Assembly (NCBI GenBank): GCA_021781695.1
Contig: JAJXWG010000012.1
Span: forward strand, 1-18,267
DNA from: Pseudomonadota bacterium
Lineage (GTDB): Bacteria > Pseudomonadota > Gammaproteobacteria > Burkholderiales > Gallionellaceae
DNA length: 18,267 nt
Direction: 5' to 3'
Part shown: in pieces, positions 1 through 7,529 of the stretch
How the letters are laid out: each line of letters begins with the position of its first letter
How positions within the stretch are numbered: the stretch's first letter is position 1
Program-made: the position numbers and the translations under genes
The notes under the pieces: model-generated
Database searches by the model: none
What the model was told of the DNA's origin: nothing
Seen by the model: the letters and a program-made list of their open reading frames with translations, nothing else

Positions 1-932
1 CGGACATGAACGAGGTGAAGGGGCAGGGGCAGGTCAAACGCGCGCTGGAGATTGCCGCGGCAGGAGGCCACAGCGTGCTGATGATAGGTCCGCCGGGCAC
101 CGGAAAGTCGATGCTGGCTGCGCGTTTTCCGGGCATCTTGCCGGTCATGACAGAAACGGAGGCGCTGGAAAGCGCCGCGATGCAGTCTCTGGATGGCAGT
201 TTCGATGTATCCAGGTGGAAGACCCGACCCTATCGTTCGCCCCATCACACGGCTTCAGGTGTCGCCTTGGTCGGTGGCGGCAGCAATCCGCGCCCGGGTG
301 AAATTTCCATGGCTTTGCACGGCGTGCTGTTTCTGGATGAACTGCCCGAGTTCGATCGCAGCGTGCTGGAGGCGCTGCGCGAACCTTTGGAATCGGGGCA
401 TATTACCATCTCGCGCGCCGCAAGACGCGCCGATTTCCCTGCGCAATTCCAGCTGATTGCAGCGATGAATCCCTGTCCATGCGGCTATTTTGGCCATTAC
501 AGCGGCAAGTGCCGCTGCACGCCGGATCAGATCGCGCATTACCGAGGCAAGATTTCCGGCCCTTTGCTTGATCGCATCGACATCCAGATCGAGGTGCCAG
601 CCGTGCCGCAGGATGATCTGCTTGGCAAAGCCGAGGGTGAACCAAGCGCGCTGATAAGGGCTCGCGTCGAAGATGCGCGCGAGCGTCAGATGGCGCGTCA
701 GCAAAAATGCAACGCGCGGCTTTCGGTGACGGAAACGGGCGCATATTGTCAGCCTGACTTGGAAGGTGAGGCGCTGTTAAGACTTGCAATCACGCGGCTG
801 GACCTTTCCGCGCGAGCCTATCATCGAGTATTGAGGCTGGCGCGCAGCATCGCCGATCTTGAAGGCTGTGCAACGATAGAACGTTGGCACATCGCCGAAG
901 CCGTGCAGTACCGGCGCATGGACAGGAACTGA
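1..932 (+). CDS. comM: ComM/YifB-family AAA+ ATPase, C-terminal part (5' end outside window)
   Basis: This is a Mg-chelatase-like AAA+ protein. In naturally competent bacteria ComM is a cytoplasmic helicase that promotes branch migration of incoming DNA during transformation. The reading frame is open from the window edge, and the first in-frame ATG (position 6) falls inside the conserved core, so it is not the true start. Numbering from that Met, Walker A is GPPGTGKS (28-35), followed by a Walker B-like stretch VLFLDELPEF and a Cys-rich insert NPCPCGYFGHYSGKCRC, all typical of YifB. The C-terminal helical region (LSARAYHRVLRLARSIADL) matches the family's Mg_chelatase C domain and ends normally at TGA 930-932. 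About 310 residues of a usual 500 or so are present; the N-terminal Lon-like domain lies off the window. I see no lesions. The family call is confident; a role in competence here is only inferred. Confidence 0.93.
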   Translation, partial: DMNEVKGQGQVKRALEIAAAGGHSVLMIGPPGTGKSMLAARFPGILPVMTETEALESAAMQSLDGSFDVSRWKTRPYRSPHHTASGVALVGGGSNPRPGEISMALHGVLFLDELPEFDRSVLEALREPLESGHITISRAARRADFPAQFQLIAAMNPCPCGYFGHYSGKCRCTPDQIAHYRGKISGPLLDRIDIQIEVPAVPQDDLLGKAEGEPSALIRARVEDARERQMARQQKCNARLSVTETGAYCQPDLEGEALLRLAITRLDLSARAYHRVLRLARSIADLEGCATIERWHIAEAVQYRRMDRN

Positions 933-942
933 TCCTGAAGCT

Positions 943-973
943 TTGTCGCCTTCCAGGCATCGCATGGTAAAAT
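943..973 (+). promoter_or_regulatory. Possible sigma-70 promoter for metH (extended -10)
   Basis: TGGTAAAAT at 965-973 resembles an extended -10 element (TGn followed by TAAAAT). The best -35 candidate, TTGTCG at 943-948, is 19 bases upstream, which is longer than ideal. Transcription would start near 980 and leave a leader of only about 25 bases before the metH ATG, too short for a cobalamin or SAM riboswitch. This is a pattern-based guess. Confidence 0.35.
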
Positions 974-1003
974 GTTCTATTGTTTTTCAGAATTATAGAA
1001 TTC

Positions 1004-4000
1004 ATGACCAGCCATCCTATCGAACAGCATATCCAGCGGCGCATCCTGATACTGGATGGTGCGATGGGCACGATGATACAGCGCTACAAGCTGAGCGAGG
1101 CGCATTATCGCGGCGTAGAAATGTACGGGGACTACGCGGGTACACGCCGCAGTTTCACAGATCACCCAGTGGATTTAAAAGGTAACAACGACCTGCTGGT
1201 GCTGACCCAGCCGCACATCATCAGCAACATCCACCGCGAATACCTGGAAGCCGGCGCCGACATACTCGAGACCTGCACCTTCAATTCCAACTCCATCTCC
1301 ATGCACGATTATGGCATGGAGCATCTTGTGTATGAACTGAATGTGGCGGGGGCGAAGCTTGCGCGCGACTTGTGCGATCAGTTCTCGACTTCTGAAAAGC
1401 CGCGTTTCGTTGCGGGCGTCTTGGGCCCTACCGGGAGAACAGCCTCGATCTCGCCGGACGTGAACGATCCGGGGGCGCGCAACGTCACGTTCGATGAACT
1501 CGTTGCAAGCTATACCGAATCGGTGCGCGGTCTGCTTGACGGCGGTGCCGACATCCTGATGGTCGAGACCATCTTCGACACGCTCAATGCGAAGGCCGCA
1601 CTGTTCGCCATCGAGCAATATTTTGTGCAGCACAAGCTGCGCGTGCCGATCATGATCTCTGGAACCATCACCGATGCTTCGGGACGCACGCTGTCCGGCC
1701 AGACCACCGAGGCGTTCTGGAATTCTGTCTCGCATGCGCGCCCATTGTCTGTAGGGCTTAACTGCGCGCTGGGCGCGGATCTGATGCGTCCCTATGTGGA
1801 AGAATTGTCGCGTGTAGCATCCTGTCATGTCAGCGCGCATCCCAACGCAGGCCTGCCCAATCCATTGTCCGAGACGGGCTATGACGAGGCTCCGGAGACC
1901 ACTGCGCGCCTTTTGAAGGAATTTGCCACTAGCGGTTTCCTCAATATCGCTGGCGGCTGCTGTGGCACATCCCCTGCACATATCAAGGCCATCGCCGACG
2001 CACTGAAAGACGTGAAACCGCGCAAACTCCCCGAGATTGAACACCGCTGCCGGCTGTCGGGACTTGAGCCCTTCAACATCGGCGACGACACGCTGTTCGT
2101 CAACGTCGGTGAACGCGCCAATGTCACGGGTTCCGCCAAGTTCAAACGTCTGATCCTGGAAGGTCATTACGATGAGGCGCTGGAAGTTGCCAAGCAGCAG
2201 GTGGAAACCGGCGCGCAGGTGATCGACGTGAACATGGACGAGGCGATGCTGGACGGCAAGGCCGCGATGGTCAAGTTTCTCAACCTGATCGCCTCGGAAC
2301 CGGATATTTCCAGAGTGCCGCTGATGATCGATTCGTCCAAGTGGGACATCATCGAAGCAGGTCTCAAGTGCGTGCAGGGCAAGTCCATCGTCAATTCGAT
2401 CTCGCTGAAAGAAGGCGAAGAAAACTTCATCAGATATGCCACGCTGGTGCGCAGTTATGGTGCGGCTGCGGTGGTGATGGCTTTCGATGAGCAGGGTCAG
2501 GCGGATACTTACAAGCGCAAGACGGAAATTTGCAAACGAAGCTATGACATTCTGGTGAACAAAGTAGGTTTCCCGCCTGAAGACATCATTTTCGACCCGA
2601 ACATCTTTGCGATCGCAACCGGCATAGAGGAACACAACAACTACGCGGTGGATTTCATCGAAGCGACCGCGTGGATCAGGAAGAACCTGCCTTACGCCAA
2701 GATCTCCGGCGGCGTATCCAACGTGTCATTCTCTTTTCGCGGCAATGAACCGGTGAGGGAAGCGATACACACCGTGTTCCTGTATCACGCAATTGGGGCT
2801 GGCATGAACATGGGCATCGTCAACGCAGGTCAGCTTGGCGTTTACGAGGAGATCCCGAAAGAACTGCGCGACGCAGTGGAAGACGTGGTCTTGAACCGCC
2901 ATCCTGATGCGGGCGAGAAGCTCGTCAAAATTGCCGAGACGGTGAAGGGCGGTGGTAAAGAGCAGGTCGAAGATATGGAATGGCGCAAGGGCACAGTGCA
3001 GGAACGCTTAACCCACGCGCTGGTGCGCGGCATCACCACCTATATCGTCGAAGACACCGAAGAGGCGCGCCTTGATGCTGCGTTTCCTGTCGAAGTGATC
3101 GAAGGCCCGCTGATGACAGGCATGAATGTGGTTGGAGATTTATTTGGCGCGGGCAAGATGTTTCTGCCTCAGGTAGTGAAATCTGCGCGCGTGATGAAAC
3201 AGGCGGTGGCGCATCTCGTGCCTTATATTGAAGCAGAGAAGCTGCGCTCGGGCGACACCAGCACCAAGGGCAAAATCGTGATGGCAACCGTCAAGGGTGA
3301 CGTGCACGACATCGGCAAGAACATTGTCACCGTGGTGTTGCAGTGCAACAACTTCGAGGTGGTGAACATGGGCGTGATGGTGCCCTGCCAGCAGATACTG
3401 GATACCGCGCGAGAACACAATGCGGACATCATCGGCCTGTCCGGGCTGATCACGCCGTCGCTTGAAGAAATGGCGCATGTCGCAAAGGAAATGGAACGTC
3501 AGGGATTCAGGATACCGCTGCTTATAGGCGGGGCGACCACCTCGCGCGTGCACACAGCAGTGAAAATCGAACAGAACTATCCCTCGGGCGCCACGGTATA
3601 CGTCGTCGACGCATCGCGCGCGGTGGGCGTATGCAGCAGCCTGCTCTCCGACACGCAGCGCGACGAATACATCGCATCGATTAAATCCGACTATGCAGAG
3701 GCGCGTGAACAGCATGAAGCAAGGCAATCGCGCGCGGTGTATGTTCCGCTCACCGAAGCTCGCGAGCGCGGATTTAAAACGGACTGGAAAAATTATACCC
3801 CGCCAAAACCTTCTTTCATCGGCGTCAAGGAGCTGCATGATTATCCGCTGGCCGAGATTGCCGGGTTTATCGACTGGACACCTTTTTTTCAATCCTGGGA
3901 GCTGGCCGGACGTTATCCGAAAATTTTGCAGGATGAAGTGGTGGGCGAGGAAGCGCGCAAGCTGTTTGCCGATGCGAAAGAGATGCTGGAAAAAATCATC

Positions 4001-4717
4001 GCTGAGAAATGGCTCACCGCCAATGCGGTATTCGGTTTGTTTCCGGCGAACACCGTGGATAGCGACGACATCGAAATCTATACCGACGAGACGCGCGACA
4101 AAGTTGCGATGACCTGGCACAACTTGCGCCAGCAGACCAAGAAGCCTGCGGACATCCCGAACTATTGCCTGGCCGACTTCATCGCACCAAAAGAATCCGG
4201 TGTTGCAGACTGCATCGGCGGATTTGCCGTGACCGCAGGCATAGGCATCGACGAACATGTGGCGCATTTTGAGAAGAGCAACGACGACTACAGTGCGATC
4301 ATGCTGAAGGCGCTGGCCGACCGATTGGCTGAAGCCTTTGCAGAGCTGCTGCATCAGCGCGTGCGCCGCGAGTTCTGGGGCTATGCTGCGGATGAAAATC
4401 TTAACAACGACGCGCTGATCGCCGAAAAATACCGCGGCATCCGCCCAGCACCCGGTTATCCTGCCTGCCCGGAACATACCGAGAAGGGCCCTTTGTTCGA
4501 ACTGCTGGATGCACCAAACAGGGCAGGCATCACAATCACCGACAGTTTTGCGATGCTGCCCACAGCGGCGGTCAGCGGTTTTTATTTCTCGCACCCGAAA
4601 TCGCAATATTTTGCGACAGGCAAGATAGATAAAGATCAGGTGGCAAGCTATGCCAAGCGCAAAGGCTGGGACATCGAAACCGCCGAGCGCTGGTTGGCTC
4701 CGGTGTTGAGTTATTAA
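1004..4717 (+). CDS. metH: Cobalamin-dependent methionine synthase (5-methyltetrahydrofolate:homocysteine methyltransferase)
   Basis: MetH transfers a methyl group from 5-methyltetrahydrofolate to homocysteine through enzyme-bound cobalamin, giving methionine. All four modules are present in order. The homocysteine domain (about 1-330) has the zinc ligands Cys254, Cys319 and Cys320 (GLNCALGAD, GGCCGTS). The pterin-binding domain starts near VNVGERANVTGS (about 365-640). The B12 cap and Rossmann domain carry DVHDIGKN with the axial-ligand His768. The C-terminal SAM-dependent reactivation domain contains RPAPGYPACPEHTEK from residue 1147. At 1,237 residues it matches the E. coli enzyme (about 1,227). 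I chose ATG 1004 (MTSHPIEQ) over an in-frame TTG at 980 because the latter only adds an unconserved stretch; no strong Shine-Dalgarno is visible for either. No cobalamin riboswitch is seen upstream. The stop codon overlaps the next gene's ATG, so this gene probably heads an operon. Confidence 0.98.
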   Translation: MTSHPIEQHIQRRILILDGAMGTMIQRYKLSEAHYRGVEMYGDYAGTRRSFTDHPVDLKGNNDLLVLTQPHIISNIHREYLEAGADILETCTFNSNSISMHDYGMEHLVYELNVAGAKLARDLCDQFSTSEKPRFVAGVLGPTGRTASISPDVNDPGARNVTFDELVASYTESVRGLLDGGADILMVETIFDTLNAKAALFAIEQYFVQHKLRVPIMISGTITDASGRTLSGQTTEAFWNSVSHARPLSVGLNCALGADLMRPYVEELSRVASCHVSAHPNAGLPNPLSETGYDEAPETTARLLKEFATSGFLNIAGGCCGTSPAHIKAIADALKDVKPRKLPEIEHRCRLSGLEPFNIGDDTLFVNVGERANVTGSAKFKRLILEGHYDEALEVAKQQVETGAQVIDVNMDEAMLDGKAAMVKFLNLIASEPDISRVPLMIDSSKWDIIEAGLKCVQGKSIVNSISLKEGEENFIRYATLVRSYGAAAVVMAFDEQGQADTYKRKTEICKRSYDILVNKVGFPPEDIIFDPNIFAIATGIEEHNNYAVDFIEATAWIRKNLPYAKISGGVSNVSFSFRGNEPVREAIHTVFLYHAIGAGMNMGIVNAGQLGVYEEIPKELRDAVEDVVLNRHPDAGEKLVKIAETVKGGGKEQVEDMEWRKGTVQERLTHALVRGITTYIVEDTEEARLDAAFPVEVIEGPLMTGMNVVGDLFGAGKMFLPQVVKSARVMKQAVAHLVPYIEAEKLRSGDTSTKGKIVMATVKGDVHDIGKNIVTVVLQCNNFEVVNMGVMVPCQQILDTAREHNADIIGLSGLITPSLEEMAHVAKEMERQGFRIPLLIGGATTSRVHTAVKIEQNYPSGATVYVVDASRAVGVCSSLLSDTQRDEYIASIKSDYAEAREQHEARQSRAVYVPLTEARERGFKTDWKNYTPPKPSFIGVKELHDYPLAEIAGFIDWTPFFQSWELAGRYPKILQDEVVGEEARKLFADAKEMLEKIIAEKWLTANAVFGLFPANTVDSDDIEIYTDETRDKVAMTWHNLRQQTKKPADIPNYCLADFIAPKESGVADCIGGFAVTAGIGIDEHVAHFEKSNDDYSAIMLKALADRLAEAFAELLHQRVRREFWGYAADENLNNDALIAEKYRGIRPAPGYPACPEHTEKGPLFELLDAPNRAGITITDSFAMLPTAAVSGFYFSHPKSQYFATGKIDKDQVASYAKRKGWDIETAERWLAPVLSY

Positions 4718-5355
4718 TGTATATACCTAGGCAATTTGATGAGCAGGATGTTGAGGTCATGCACGAACTGATGCGTGAGAAGCAGCTCGCCACATTGGTG
4801 ACGATGTCATCGCATGGGCTTAATGCAAATCATATTCCGATGCATCTTGCGGCGGAACCCGCGCCATTTGGAACGCTACGAGGGCATGTTGCCAGAGCGA
4901 ATCCGATGTGGCGCGATTTTCAGACAGATATTGAAGCGTTGGCCATTTTCCACGGGCCAGATGCCTATATCACGCCCAGTTGGTATGCCACCAAACAAGA
5001 AACCGGAAAGGTTGTCCCCACCTGGAACTATGCCGTTGTGCACGCGCATGGTACCTTGAGAGTGATCGATGATGCCCTGTGGATTCGCGAACAGCTCGAG
5101 GCGCTGACGGATCACAATGAAGCGCAGTTTGCCAAACCCTGGGCGGTTTCGGATGCGCCGCGCGAGTTTACTGAAAAACTGATCGAAGCAGTGGTTGGCA
5201 TTGAAATTGTGATCACCAGCCTATCCGGAAAATGGAAAGTGAGCCAGAATCAGCCTCCACGGAATCAGACGAGTGTTTTCGAAGGACTAAGCGGAACACA
5301 CGATGCACGCACGATGGCAACTCTGGTTCACGCAAGGATGCAGAAACAGGACTGA
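4717..5355 (+). CDS. PaiB-family FMN-binding protein
   Basis: This 212-residue protein belongs to the FMN_bind_2 (PaiB) family of split-barrel flavin-binding proteins. Bacillus PaiB was described as a negative transcriptional regulator, but most members have no proven function, so it should not be assumed to bind DNA. Family hallmarks are the start MYIPRQF, the central YITPSWYATK and VPTWNYAVVHAHG, and a C-terminal GKWKVSQNQP segment. Length is normal (about 205-215). The start ATG shares its A with the metH stop (TAATG), which implies translational coupling. There is no signal peptide or membrane segment, so it should be cytoplasmic. Lying between metH and phzF it may act on small-molecule or redox metabolism; that is inference from context only. 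Confidence 0.9.
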   Translation: MYIPRQFDEQDVEVMHELMREKQLATLVTMSSHGLNANHIPMHLAAEPAPFGTLRGHVARANPMWRDFQTDIEALAIFHGPDAYITPSWYATKQETGKVVPTWNYAVVHAHGTLRVIDDALWIREQLEALTDHNEAQFAKPWAVSDAPREFTEKLIEAVVGIEIVITSLSGKWKVSQNQPPRNQTSVFEGLSGTHDARTMATLVHARMQKQD

Positions 5356-5366
5356 CCGTTTGAAAA

Positions 5367-6146
5367 ATGATAATCAGACTATATCAGGTTGATGCATTTA
5401 CAACGCGGCTTTTCGCAGGCAATCCCGCCGCCGTTTGCCCGCTGGATGCATGGCTGGAAGACGATTTGCTACAAAGCATTGCTGCTGAAAACAACCTGTC
5501 CGAGACCGCTTTCTTTATAAGTTCGGAAAATACCTTTCATTTACGCTGGTTCACGCCGGTTGCCGAAGTCGATTTATGCGGTCATGCCACACTGGCCGCA
5601 GCGCATGTGATTTTTGAGCACCTTGCCTATTCCGGCCAGACTATCCGCTTTGCAACGCGCAGCGGTATTTTATCCGTTGAACGACAAGGTTCTTTACTGG
5701 TGATGGATTTTCCCGTCACGCCGCCCAGGCATTGCACGCCACCCGACGCACTGTTTGCCGGACTGGGTCGGCAACCTGTTGAAGTTCTAGCAGCGGAAGA
5801 CTACTTCGCAATTTTTGAAAGTGAAGATATAGTGCGTTCTATCCAACCTGACTTTGCCGCCTTGTCTGCACTCGACCTGCGTGGCGTTATTATTACCGCA
5901 CGAGGTAATCAGGTTGATTTCGTAAGTCGTTTCTTTGCACCAAAGCTTGGCATTCTGGAAGACCCTGTCACAGGTTCCGCACATTGTGCACTGACGCCAT
6001 ACTGGTCAGTAAATCTGGGCAAGCAAGCCATGCGCGCCCGGCAGATTTCCAAACGTGGCGGGGATATTTTATGTGAACTCAAAAGCGATCGTGTTGCACT
6101 CGCAGGCCATGCCGTGACTTTCATGACAGCTGAAATTTTTCTTTAA
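5367..6146 (+). CDS. PhzF-family isomerase-like protein
   Basis: This 259-residue protein has the two-lobed diaminopimelate-epimerase-like fold of the PhzF/YddE family. PhzF itself isomerises trans-2,3-dihydro-3-hydroxyanthranilate in phenazine synthesis, but most family members lie outside phenazine pathways and have unknown substrates. The catalytic-type glutamate is Glu46 in NNLSETAFF, equivalent to Glu45 of PhzF. Other conserved motifs are the N-terminal YQVDAF and FAGNPAAV, DLCGHATLAAAH (His73) and EDPVTGSAH (Asp199). No other phenazine gene is in the window, so phenazine synthesis is not supported. It starts 11 bases after the PaiB-like gene and probably shares its transcript. No strong Shine-Dalgarno is visible. 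Length is slightly short for the family (about 260-300), but both lobes and all key motifs are present. Confidence 0.92.
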   Translation: MIIRLYQVDAFTTRLFAGNPAAVCPLDAWLEDDLLQSIAAENNLSETAFFISSENTFHLRWFTPVAEVDLCGHATLAAAHVIFEHLAYSGQTIRFATRSGILSVERQGSLLVMDFPVTPPRHCTPPDALFAGLGRQPVEVLAAEDYFAIFESEDIVRSIQPDFAALSALDLRGVIITARGNQVDFVSRFFAPKLGILEDPVTGSAHCALTPYWSVNLGKQAMRARQISKRGGDILCELKSDRVALAGHAVTFMTAEIFL

Positions 6147-6167
6147 TCTATACTTGTGGGAATTATC

Positions 6168-6271
6168 TTGAACAAACCCAGCCTTTTATTACCGCTGACA
6201 GTCCTGCCTGTTGTCTTTATCAACTACCGCGTCCTCTAAACAGGCCGCATCACCTGCATTGGAAAAATAAC
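6168..6271 (+). pseudogene. Broken export-leader remnant in front of the tandem FKBP gene
   Basis: The bases just upstream of the tandem FKBP gene read as a secretion leader split over two frames. From TTG 6168 the frame gives MNKPSLLLPLTVLPVVF and then stops at TAA 6237. The +1 frame from 6217 gives LSTTASSKQAASPALEK and stops at TAA 6268. Removing one T from the TTT at 6216-6218 and one A from the A-run at 6263-6267 would join leader and FKBP in a single frame through ...PALENNMTTLIKTD. That layout mirrors the neighbouring FKBP lipoprotein (FISTACSDH...STLVKTD). At the lipobox-like site the Cys appears as Ser (TCC instead of TGC). A TATACT at 6149-6154 could be a -10 element. Either the leader has decayed and the protein is now cytoplasmic, or two homopolymer errors are present in the assembly. 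Confidence 0.6.
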
Positions 6272-6958
6272 ATGACTACCCTAATCAAAACCGACACCAA
6301 GCTGGGCGAAGGCGCGGAAGCACAGGCCGGACAGACCGTCATCGTGCATTACACCGGCTGGCTGTATGACGAAAGCGCACCTGACAACAAGGGCGTGAAA
6401 TTCGACAGCTCGCTCGACCGCAACGAACCGTTCGATTTCCCGCTGGGCGGAGGTCGCGTCATCAAAGGTTGGGACGACGGTGTGGCCGGCATGAAGGAAG
6501 GCGGAAGCCGAACGCTGATAATTCCACCGGAGATGGGATATGGCTCGCGCGGCGCAGGCGGTGCGATCCCGCCGAATGCCACGCTGGTATTCGACGTGAA
6601 GCTGCTCAAGGTGATCAAGACAGACATCGTGGACACCATGGTCGGCGAAGGCGACGAGGCCATGGCTGGGCAGATGGTCAGCGTACACTACACCGGATGG
6701 CTGTTCGACAAAAACGCACCGGACAACAAGGGGGTGAAGTTCGACAGTTCACGCGACCGCGACGAACCATTCGAGTTTCCGCTGGGTCAGGGGCAGGTAA
6801 TCCAGGGCTGGGATATAGGGGTGGCGGGCATGAAGGTGGGAGGAAGCCGCACTTTGATTATTCCACCGGAGATGGGCTACGGCCGCCGCGGCGCGGGTGG
6901 CGTGATTCCTCCGAATGCTATGCTAATTTTTGACGTTGAGCTGCTGGACCTTAACTGA
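6272..6958 (+). CDS. Tandem two-domain FKBP-type peptidyl-prolyl cis-trans isomerase
   Basis: FKBPs catalyse cis-trans isomerisation of peptidyl-prolyl bonds and assist folding. This 228-residue protein is two FKBP domains joined head to tail (about 6-113 and 116-228). In domain 1 the active-site positions known from FKBP12 are all filled: Tyr27, Phe44, Asp45, Phe54, Val63, Ile64, Trp67, Tyr90 and Phe107. Domain 2 repeats them 113 residues later (VHYTGW, KFDSS, QVIQGWD, GYG, IFDVELL). Both domains carry an insertion of about 10 residues after the HYTGWL strand (ending APDNKGVKFDSS). As written, the first ATG in frame is 6272, which gives no signal peptide; the sequence just before it looks like a frameshifted export leader, so the native protein may have been periplasmic or a lipoprotein. 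The next gene is a single-domain relative and the likely duplication partner. Confidence 0.93.
   Translation: MTTLIKTDTKLGEGAEAQAGQTVIVHYTGWLYDESAPDNKGVKFDSSLDRNEPFDFPLGGGRVIKGWDDGVAGMKEGGSRTLIIPPEMGYGSRGAGGAIPPNATLVFDVKLLKVIKTDIVDTMVGEGDEAMAGQMVSVHYTGWLFDKNAPDNKGVKFDSSRDRDEPFEFPLGQGQVIQGWDIGVAGMKVGGSRTLIIPPEMGYGRRGAGGVIPPNAMLIFDVELLDLN
6329..6957 (+). repeat. Internal gene duplication: two FKBP units, period about 339 bp
   Basis: The bodies of the two FKBP domains align in register 339 bases (113 codons) apart, for example GACAACAAGGG at 6383 and again at 6722. The unit around the PPEMGYG motif shares a 17-base exact match (ATTCCACCGGAGATGGG). A third copy of the unit lies in the neighbouring FKBP gene (from about 7150). 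This is a coding repeat, not a mobile element. Confidence 0.8.
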
Positions 6959-7021
6959 GGTTGCACTTCCTTCATCTCGCGCTATTGACTTTCTGATCAA
7001 CATATTTCGTAAAGGCTTAAA

Positions 7022-7480
7022 ATGAAACTTATTTCCAAATTGTCGCTCTTTCTGCTGTTGTCTGGCGCCTTCATTTCCACTGCATGTTCCGATCACATGG
7101 CATCAACAACGCCCGCAGCGTCGAACAGCACCGTGAGTACACTTGTCAAGACCGACGTAAAACTGGGCACGGGCGCAGAAGCCATACCGGGACACAACGT
7201 ATCGGTGCATTACACGGGCTGGCTGTATGATGCAAAAGCAGCAGACCACAAGGGCCAGAAATTCGACAGCTCGCGCGATCGCGGTGAACCCTTCGAATTT
7301 CCGTTGGGTGCAGGACGCGTCATCAAAGGCTGGGATGTCGGCGTGGCTGGCATGAAGGTGGGCGGGCAACGCACGCTGATCATACCGCCCGACATGGGCT
7401 ATGGCGCAGGCGGCGCAGGCGGCGTGATTCCGCCCAATGCGACGCTGGTATTCGACGTGGAGCTGTTGGGTGTAAACTAA
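7022..7480 (+). CDS. Single-domain FKBP-type peptidyl-prolyl isomerase, probable lipoprotein
   Basis: This 152-residue protein has an export leader (MKLISKLSLFLLLSGAF) ending in a probable lipobox STAC with Cys22. It therefore likely matures as a lipoprotein facing the periplasm. After a short Ser/Thr/Ala-rich linker (about 23-38) comes one complete FKBP domain (about 39-152) with VHYTGWLYD, KFDSSRDRGEPFEFPLG, RVIKGWDVGVAGMK, PPDMGYG and VFDVELLGVN, so all active-site positions are filled. Serine at -3 makes the lipobox less than canonical, so a signal peptidase I substrate is an alternative. AAGG at 7012-7015 is a plausible Shine-Dalgarno, six bases before the ATG. It sits 63 bases after the tandem FKBP gene and is very similar in sequence, which points to local duplication. 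Expected role: folding of exported proteins. Confidence 0.92.
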   Translation: MKLISKLSLFLLLSGAFISTACSDHMASTTPAASNSTVSTLVKTDVKLGTGAEAIPGHNVSVHYTGWLYDAKAADHKGQKFDSSRDRGEPFEFPLGAGRVIKGWDVGVAGMKVGGQRTLIIPPDMGYGAGGAGGVIPPNATLVFDVELLGVN

Positions 7481-7529
7481 CCGTCCGGGTGCGCCTTGCG
7501 CGCGCCCAAGATGCTGCTGGGAGAATGGC

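Noticed and set aside
933..1003. A possible cobalamin or SAM riboswitch before metH.
   Set aside because: The gap is only 71 bases with no B12-box or conserved stem pattern, too short for those riboswitch classes.
1175..4606. Two very long antisense open frames opposite metH (486 and 488 codons, minus strand, 1175-2635 and 3140-4606).
   Set aside because: They mirror the codon pattern of metH, show no recognisable domain, are rich in Arg/His/Cys as expected for antisense translation, and lack convincing ribosome binding sites.
5367..6146. Phenazine biosynthesis, suggested by the PhzF-family protein.
   Set aside because: No other phz gene is present, and most PhzF-family proteins lie outside phenazine pathways.
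6469..6933. A 154-codon plus-strand frame inside the tandem FKBP gene.
   Set aside because: It is a frame-shifted reading of the FKBP repeats with an Arg/Gly/His-rich composition; the FKBP frame explains the region fully.
6985..7015. A TTGACT that resembles a -35 box before the FKBP lipoprotein gene.
   Set aside because: No acceptable -10 sits 16-18 bases downstream; the nearest TAAAGG is 19 bases away and too close to the start codon.
7487..7507. An 8-bp GC-rich hairpin (one G-U pair) between the FKBP lipoprotein gene and porG, considered as a terminator.
   Set aside because: No T-run follows it and the porG Shine-Dalgarno comes 12 bases later; it may be chance in GC-rich sequence.
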